Assembly: GCA_905200315.1 (NCBI GenBank)
Contig: CAJKKA010000118.1
Coordinates: 1 to 5,090, forward strand
DNA from: an uncultured Clostridium sp.
Lineage (GTDB): Bacteria; Bacillota_A; Clostridia; TANB77; CAG-508
Reading direction: 5' to 3'
DNA length: 5,090 bases
Under the pieces are notes generated by a model. It worked only from the letters and a program-made list of their open reading frames with translations. It was not told the DNA's origin and ran no database searches. Shown piece after piece: positions 1 through 5,090 of the stretch. The number at the start of each line of letters is the position of its first letter. The stretch's first letter is position 1. The translations under genes and the position numbers were made by a program.

Positions 1-471
1 AAATTAAAGATTTTTAAATTTCTAAAAAATAAACAGGGACAAGTCGATAAATTTATAGAAGAATATAGTACATCAGTTAAGTTTTTTATGACAAATAAAA
101 AGTTATTAATAAAGACAACCTTGTTAACTATAATACAGCTAACAGCTTATTTTAGTGTGTCATATTGGATATATAAATCTTTTGATTTAGGACAAGGTAA
201 GTTACTTTATATAATAACTTTACAAACGCTTTTATATATGGCTGTTTCACCAATACCAACTCCGGGTAATATAGGAGCAAATGAGTTAGCATTTTTCAAT
301 ATATTTTCAACTGTATTTCCAAAACAGTTTTTAGGATATGCAGTACTTTTATATGGCGGATTAGTATATTACTTAATTTTAATATTAAGTGGAGTATTAA
401 CAATAATTAGCCATTTTCAAATTAAAGAAAAACACCATGGCTTAAAAAATAGAGCCAAAAGTGAAATATAA
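1..471 (+). CDS. Lysylphosphatidylglycerol synthase TM-domain (UPF0104/YbhN-like) membrane protein, C-terminal part
   Basis: The frame is open from the first base, so the gene begins upstream of the window. The ATG at 88 is internal (codon 30 of the visible part) and lacks a good ribosome binding site. The visible 156 residues end at a TAA. They start with a charged stretch (about residues 9-27), typical of a cytoplasmic loop. Hydrophobic segments follow at roughly 36-58, 66-84 and 110-137, and the tail is short and basic. The key motif is SPIPTPGNIGANE at 83-95, which matches the P-x-PG-x-x-G-x-x-E signature near the C-terminus of the family that includes the flippase domain of MprF and the YbhN/AglD-like proteins. 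Family members are integral membrane proteins linked to lipid or glycolipid translocation. No aminoacyl-transferase domain is visible downstream, so this is probably a stand-alone membrane domain, and its substrate cannot be told. It lies 24 bases before the next gene and is very likely cotranscribed with it. Confidence 0.8.
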   Translation, partial: KLKIFKFLKNKQGQVDKFIEEYSTSVKFFMTNKKLLIKTTLLTIIQLTAYFSVSYWIYKSFDLGQGKLLYIITLQTLLYMAVSPIPTPGNIGANELAFFNIFSTVFPKQFLGYAVLLYGGLVYYLILILSGVLTIISHFQIKEKHHGLKNRAKSEI

Positions 472-495
472 ATTAGGTTTATAAGGAGAGAAATT

Positions 496-921
496 ATGAC
501 ATTTAAAAAAATAAATGAAAATGAACAAAATAATATACACGATAGAAGTTGTATAATCTTAGTTAATTTCAACAATAAAGAAGTTGCAGCTATAAAGACA
601 GTAAGTAGTTTTGCAGGAATAAAGGACAGAATAGTTTTAACTAGCAAAAATGGGAATACAAAAATAAAAGATATATTAGATGGAAATATATCTGATGATA
701 ATGAAAATACTTGGAGCGAAAAAGCGATAATATTTAACAATATACCAACAAATAGAGTTTCAGGATTCTTAGATGGATTAAAAAAGATGAAAATAAGAAG
801 ACCTTTAACAGCTATGGTTACAGAAGTTTCAATAGACTGGAAACTAGATACATTAATTTATAACTTAAAAGAAGAAAGAAAATCAATTGCTAAAGGTCAA
901 GTTGTAGATCATTCTAAATAA
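496..921 (+). CDS. DUF3783 domain protein
   Basis: This is a 141-residue, soluble-looking protein of unknown function with no signal peptide or membrane segment. The start is well supported: AAGGAG at 483-488 lies 7 bases before the ATG. The C-terminal half (about residues 76-128) resembles DUF3783, a small domain common in clostridia. It has a strand-like KAIIFNN, a helix with FLDGLKKMKI, then RPLTAMVT, a W at 115 and a final helix ending in LKEER. The N-terminal half (about 17-62) has a similar pattern, CIILVNF followed by an aliphatic helix and a GIKDRIVL strand, so it may be a related or degenerate copy of the fold. No catalytic motif is recognisable. It is the last gene of its transcription unit, directly after the membrane protein gene and ended by the hairpin at 932-965. 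Family assignment is from memory of the domain pattern; no role is proposed. Confidence 0.75.
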   Translation: MTFKKINENEQNNIHDRSCIILVNFNNKEVAAIKTVSSFAGIKDRIVLTSKNGNTKIKDILDGNISDDNENTWSEKAIIFNNIPTNRVSGFLDGLKKMKIRRPLTAMVTEVSIDWKLDTLIYNLKEERKSIAKGQVVDHSK

Positions 922-931
922 AAAAATTGAG

Positions 932-965
932 ATAGCGCCTATTATATAGGGGCTATTTTTGTTTT
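932..965 (+). terminator. Rho-independent terminator after the DUF3783 gene
   Basis: The outer stem pairs ATAGC (932-936) with GCTAT (952-956). A single G-G mismatch (937/951) separates it from an inner stem, CCTAT (938-942) with ATAGG (946-950), around a 3-base loop. A T-tract TTTTGTTTT follows at 957-965. It begins 10 bases after the stop codon. An A-run at 921-926 precedes the stem, so it could also stop transcription from the other strand, although no minus-strand gene is seen nearby. Confidence 0.9.
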
Positions 966-1021
966 AAATATTTAAATACATATAAAAAATGTAAGATTTT
1001 AAAGGATTTTATAAATTGTTG

Positions 1022-1048
1022 TTGAATTAATATAAAAAACTTCATAAT
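1022..1048 (+). promoter_or_regulatory. Candidate promoter for the carbonic anhydrase gene
   Basis: A promoter is expected here because a strong terminator lies upstream of a monocistronic gene. CATAAT at 1043-1048 is a reasonable -10 box. TTGAAT at 1022-1027 (15-base spacing) or TTGTTG at 1019-1024 (18-base spacing) could serve as the -35 box. A perfect TATAAT at 1051-1056 is also present, but it would start transcription inside the ribosome binding site (1060-1067), so it is less likely to be the functional box. Spacing is non-ideal in every arrangement. Confidence 0.3.
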
Positions 1049-1072
1049 ACTATAATTTAAAGGAGAGATATT

Positions 1073-1639
1073 ATGCATTATTTAGCAGCACTAGAAAAAT
1101 TAAAAAAAGGTAGTAAACTCTATTTAGAATGTCAAAGTAATCCCTCAATTTTTCATCAAGATTTGCGTGAAGAATTAAAAAATAAAGGACAAAAGCCATA
1201 TGCAACTATAATAACTTGTTCTGACTCAAGAGTTCCAGTACAACATATTTTTTCCTCTAGTATGGGAGAATTATTTATTATTAGAAATGCGGGAAATGTA
1301 ATTGGTGATTTTGAAATAGGTTCAGTAGAATATGCATCAGAACATTTAGGTGTAGAATTAATAGTGGTATTAGGACATACTCATTGTGGAGCTGTTCATT
1401 CAACACTGCATAATGAAGGGCATAGTTATATAAATGCAATTACCAACAAAGTTGCCGAGGCTATTGGAGATGAAAAAGATCAAAGAAAATGTGAAGTATT
1501 AAATGCAAGACATAGTGTAGAATGTTTAAAAGCAAGTGAAGTTTTAACAAGATTAGAAAAAGAAGATAAATTAAGAATTATTTCAGCTATGTATGACATA
1601 GAATCTGGAGAAGTTATATTTGATGATATAAATAAATAA
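1073..1639 (+). CDS. Beta-class carbonic anhydrase
   Basis: This zinc enzyme catalyses reversible hydration of CO2 to bicarbonate in the cytoplasm. The 188-residue protein has the full beta-class signature. CSDSR at 49-53 gives the zinc ligand Cys49 and the Asp51-Arg53 dyad, RNAGN lies at 71-75, and GHTHCGA at 101-107 gives the zinc ligands His102 and Cys105. The C-terminal strand region (about 168-183, MYDIESGEV) is also typical. Length is normal for small bacterial members. The residue three before Cys49 is Ile, not the Trp that helps form the non-catalytic bicarbonate site in the Haemophilus/E. coli enzymes, so that allosteric pocket is probably absent. No signal peptide is seen. The start is fixed by AAGGAGAG at 1060-1067, 5 bases before the ATG. 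Terminators on both sides indicate a single-gene unit. In an anaerobe it plausibly supplies bicarbonate for carboxylation reactions or assists CO2 balance; that role is inferred. Confidence 0.95.
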   Translation: MHYLAALEKLKKGSKLYLECQSNPSIFHQDLREELKNKGQKPYATIITCSDSRVPVQHIFSSSMGELFIIRNAGNVIGDFEIGSVEYASEHLGVELIVVLGHTHCGAVHSTLHNEGHSYINAITNKVAEAIGDEKDQRKCEVLNARHSVECLKASEVLTRLEKEDKLRIISAMYDIESGEVIFDDINK

Positions 1640-1665
1640 TAATAAAAATAATTTGATATTTAGTG

Positions 1666-1694
1666 ATTGAGATGAATACATCTCAATTTTTTTT
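1666..1694 (+). terminator. Rho-independent terminator after the carbonic anhydrase gene
   Basis: This is a perfect 9-bp hairpin: ATTGAGATG (1666-1674) pairs with CATCTCAAT (1679-1687) around the loop AATA. The T-run continues to 1694. It lies 26 bases past the stop codon and separates the carbonic anhydrase gene from the dehydrogenase gene. Confidence 0.93.
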
Positions 1695-1697
1695 GAC

Positions 1698-1703
1698 TAT
1701 AAT
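1698..1703 (+). promoter_or_regulatory. Candidate -10 box for the dehydrogenase gene
   Basis: A perfect TATAAT lies just after the terminator T-tract and 30 bases before the ATG. A TG dinucleotide at 1694-1695 is one base too far upstream to be a standard extended -10. There is no -35 match at normal spacing, since that position falls inside the terminator hairpin. A start site near 1710 would leave room for the ribosome binding site at 1717-1723. Confidence 0.3.
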
Positions 1704-1733
1704 TATATTAACAATGAAAGGGGATAAGAATTT

Positions 1734-2672
1734 ATGAAGATTTTGATTACTGTAAAAATAAGTGATGAACAATTTAAAAAAATACAAGATTTAGGATATG
1801 ATGTTGTGCGTATTTCAGAAAGCAAAGTTACAAATAGTTCAGAAACGGATGATGCGGATATTTTAGTTTGCTATAATCCATTTAAAACTTTGGATATAGA
1901 AAAAATGAAAAATTTAAAATATATAATGTTAACAAGTGTAGGATTTGATCAACTTCCAAAAGAAAAAGTTTTAGCTAGAAATATACAAGTTACTAACAAC
2001 AGAGGTGGATATAGCATTCCAATGGCAGAATGGATAGTTATGTGTATATTGGAAATATATAAAAGAGCAAAAATGTTTTATAATCAACAACAAGAAAAAA
2101 TTTGGCATATGGATTTAGTTTCTATAAGTGAGTTATATGGTCAAAGAATAGGATTTTTAGGAACAGGAACTATTGCTATAGAAGCAGCAAAAAGACTTCA
2201 AGGATTTGGTGTAGAGATTTGGGGCAATAATACTAATGGAAGAGATGTAGAATACTTTGACAAGTGTTTTAGCAAAGATGAAATTGATGAGATATTTAAA
2301 AATTGTGATGTTGTAGTAAGCACAATGCCTTGTACGAAGGAAACAGAAGGTATGCTTAATAAAGATAAATTCTCTTTAATGAAAGAAGGTTCTAGTTTTA
2401 TAAATGTAGGTAGGGGTAAAAATGTAAAAGAAGACGATTTGCTTCTTTATTTAGGTAAATTTAAAGGTGTTGCACTAGATGTATTTGAAAAAGAACCTTT
2501 ACCAAAAGATAGTTTATTATGGGATGCTGAAAATGTAATCGTTACACCACATAATTGCTGGGTTTCAGAAAAAAATCCTATAAGAGTAGAAAAATTAATG
2601 TATTCTAATTTGAAGAAATACAAAGAAGGAAAAGAATTAGCAAATATAGTAAATGTAGAAAGAGGATATTAA
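1734..2672 (+). CDS. D-isomer-specific 2-hydroxyacid dehydrogenase (NAD(P)-dependent)
   Basis: This 312-residue protein has the usual length and two-domain layout of the family, which interconverts 2-keto acids and D-2-hydroxyacids in the cytoplasm. The substrate-binding part spans about 1-100 and resumes after about 280; LTSVGFDQL (66-74) and NNRGGYSIPMAEW (88-100) are characteristic. The Rossmann domain spans about 101-280, with GTGTIA at 143-148. The catalytic set is complete: Arg227 in NVGRG, Glu254 in DVFEKEP and His273 in TPHN. Two cofactor-site features are unusual. Ala148 stands where the third Gly is common, and the segment after the second beta strand reads GNNTNGR (164-170) with no acidic residue, so NADP use cannot be excluded. 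The substrate cannot be read from sequence; annotations such as phosphoglycerate dehydrogenase would be overreach, because no serine-pathway gene is adjacent and no ACT domain is present. AAAGGGG at 1717-1723 lies 10 bases before the ATG. No clear terminator follows, so readthrough into ligA is possible. Confidence 0.9.
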   Translation: MKILITVKISDEQFKKIQDLGYDVVRISESKVTNSSETDDADILVCYNPFKTLDIEKMKNLKYIMLTSVGFDQLPKEKVLARNIQVTNNRGGYSIPMAEWIVMCILEIYKRAKMFYNQQQEKIWHMDLVSISELYGQRIGFLGTGTIAIEAAKRLQGFGVEIWGNNTNGRDVEYFDKCFSKDEIDEIFKNCDVVVSTMPCTKETEGMLNKDKFSLMKEGSSFINVGRGKNVKEDDLLLYLGKFKGVALDVFEKEPLPKDSLLWDAENVIVTPHNCWVSEKNPIRVEKLMYSNLKKYKEGKELANIVNVERGY

Positions 2673-2739
2673 TTTAAATAAATTTAATTTCCATAATGTC
2701 TTCTAAAATAATATATAAATTTATGATAAGATAGATAAG

Positions 2740-2777
2740 GCTAATTTATATTTAGTTAAATTAAAGTTAAGATTAGC
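2740..2777 (+). other. Inverted repeat upstream of ligA
   Basis: GCTAATTT (2740-2747) can pair with AGATTAGC (2770-2777) as an 8-bp stem with one G-T wobble, around a 22-base AT-rich loop. No T-tract follows on either strand, so it is not a typical terminator. It lies 60 bases before the ligA start. It could be a protein-binding site, a leader structure or chance in AT-rich DNA; the sequence does not decide. Confidence 0.3.
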
Positions 2778-2785
2778 GTAAAAAA

Positions 2786-2808
2786 TATAATTTAGATAAT
2801 ACTATGAT
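2786..2808 (+). promoter_or_regulatory. Candidate -10 boxes for ligA
   Basis: Three overlapping or adjacent -10-like hexamers occur within 23 bases: TATAAT (2786-2791), GATAAT (2795-2800) and TATGAT (2803-2808). None has a good TTGACA-like box at 16-18 bases; TTAAAG at 2761-2766 is 19 bases from the first. A promoter in this 165-base gap is plausible for a housekeeping gene, but which hexamer is used cannot be settled. Confidence 0.25.
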
Positions 2809-2834
2809 TATATAAAAAATTAAGGAGTTTTTAA

Positions 2835-4862
<2,028 letters not shown>

Positions 4863-4903
4863 TGAAAAAGAACTGTTATAACCTTAAAATACGTATATAA
4901 AAG

Positions 4904-4932
4904 TTGATTTTACCTTATAAATGTAGTAAATT
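4904..4932 (+). promoter_or_regulatory. Weak candidate promoter for the rph-like gene
   Basis: TTGATT (4904-4909) and TAAATT (4927-4932) are separated by 17 bases, and each matches consensus at four of six positions. A start near 4939 would leave an untranslated leader of about 90 bases. In DNA this AT-rich, such matches are common by chance. No terminator was found between ligA and the next gene, so readthrough from ligA is an equally good explanation for expression. Confidence 0.2.
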
Positions 4933-5031
4933 AGTCAAAGAAGTGCTAGAATTATTTAGAGAATGAAGTTAATTTAACGGAATTTAAGTTTAATATTTAA
5001 GAGAAGTATTTGATTTTAGAAAGGAAAAAAC

Positions 5032-5090
5032 ATGGCTAGAATTGATGGTAGAGAGTTTGATCAAATTAGGGATTTAAAAATAACTAGAAA
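5032..5090 (+). CDS. rph: Ribonuclease PH, N-terminal fragment (cut by window end)
   Basis: Only 19 codons are visible, reading MARIDGREFDQIRDLKITR. The pattern R-x-DGR-x-x-x-Q-x-R-x-x-x-I-T-R is the typical opening of bacterial RNase PH, a phosphate-dependent 3'-to-5' exoribonuclease that trims tRNA 3' ends. The related polynucleotide phosphorylase and archaeal exosome subunits also use a DGR opening, but the position so close to the start Met favours RNase PH. The start is supported by AAGGA at 5021-5025, 6 bases before the ATG. The gene lies 169 bases after ligA on the same strand. The catalytic region lies outside the window, so intactness cannot be judged. Confidence 0.78.
   Translation, partial: MARIDGREFDQIRDLKITR

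Noticed and set aside
88..471. ATG at 88 as the true start of the first gene
   Set aside because: The frame stays open to the window edge with plausible family sequence upstream, and there is no ribosome binding site before this ATG, so the gene is truncated by the window instead.
417..740. Minus-strand open frame of 107 codons across the end of the membrane gene and the DUF3783 gene
   Set aside because: Antisense to two well-supported genes, with a composition of Leu/Ile/Phe/Ser expected from the reverse of AT-rich coding DNA. No family pattern was recognised.
2671..2724. AT-only palindromes after the dehydrogenase (TTAAAT/ATTTAA at 2674-2687 and ATAAATTTAT at 2715-2724) as a terminator
   Set aside because: The stems contain no G or C, the first has a 2-base loop, and neither is followed by a T-run; such palindromes are expected by chance in this composition.
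4875..4895. Palindromes GTTATAAC (4875-4882) and TACGTA (4890-4895) after ligA as a terminator or operator
   Set aside because: Both are short, have no loop or T-tract, and are at chance level for AT-rich intergenic DNA.

Overview
The window is strongly AT-rich (well over two thirds A+T by eye). Its genes all lie on the + strand, with strong AGGAG-type ribosome binding sites, short intergenic gaps and U-tract terminators. The codon usage (AAA, ATA, AGA, TTA) and protein content suggest a low-GC Gram-positive anaerobe of the Clostridia, possibly a Peptostreptococcaceae relative. That placement is an inference from style, not from a marker gene.

Layout. (1) 1-921 is the end of a transcription unit: the C-terminal part of a polytopic membrane protein of the lysylphosphatidylglycerol-synthase transmembrane/UPF0104 family, then 24 bases later a small DUF3783 protein. 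A clear intrinsic terminator closes the unit at 932-965. (2) 1073-1639 is a beta-class carbonic anhydrase with all metal ligands and the Asp-Arg dyad, closed by a perfect 9-bp terminator hairpin at 1666-1694. It therefore looks like a single-gene unit. (3) 1734-2672 is a D-isomer-specific 2-hydroxyacid dehydrogenase of unknown substrate. No convincing terminator follows it. (4) 2838-4862 is a complete NAD+-dependent DNA ligase, ligA. (5) 5032-5090 is the first 19 codons of a gene that reads as ribonuclease PH, cut by the window end.

The genes do not form an obvious pathway. Membrane, CO2/bicarbonate, redox, DNA-joining and RNA-trimming functions sit side by side, and two terminators separate the first three units. 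ligA and rph are housekeeping genes. No stretch over 300 bases lacks a gene. The four main gaps (922-1072, 1640-1733, 2673-2837, 4863-5031) hold two terminators, some weak promoter-like hexamers and one unexplained stem upstream of ligA.

No tRNA, rRNA, CRISPR array, insertion sequence or phage feature was seen. I found no evidence of a new biological system; the window reads as ordinary chromosome. The findings are low to moderate in interest.
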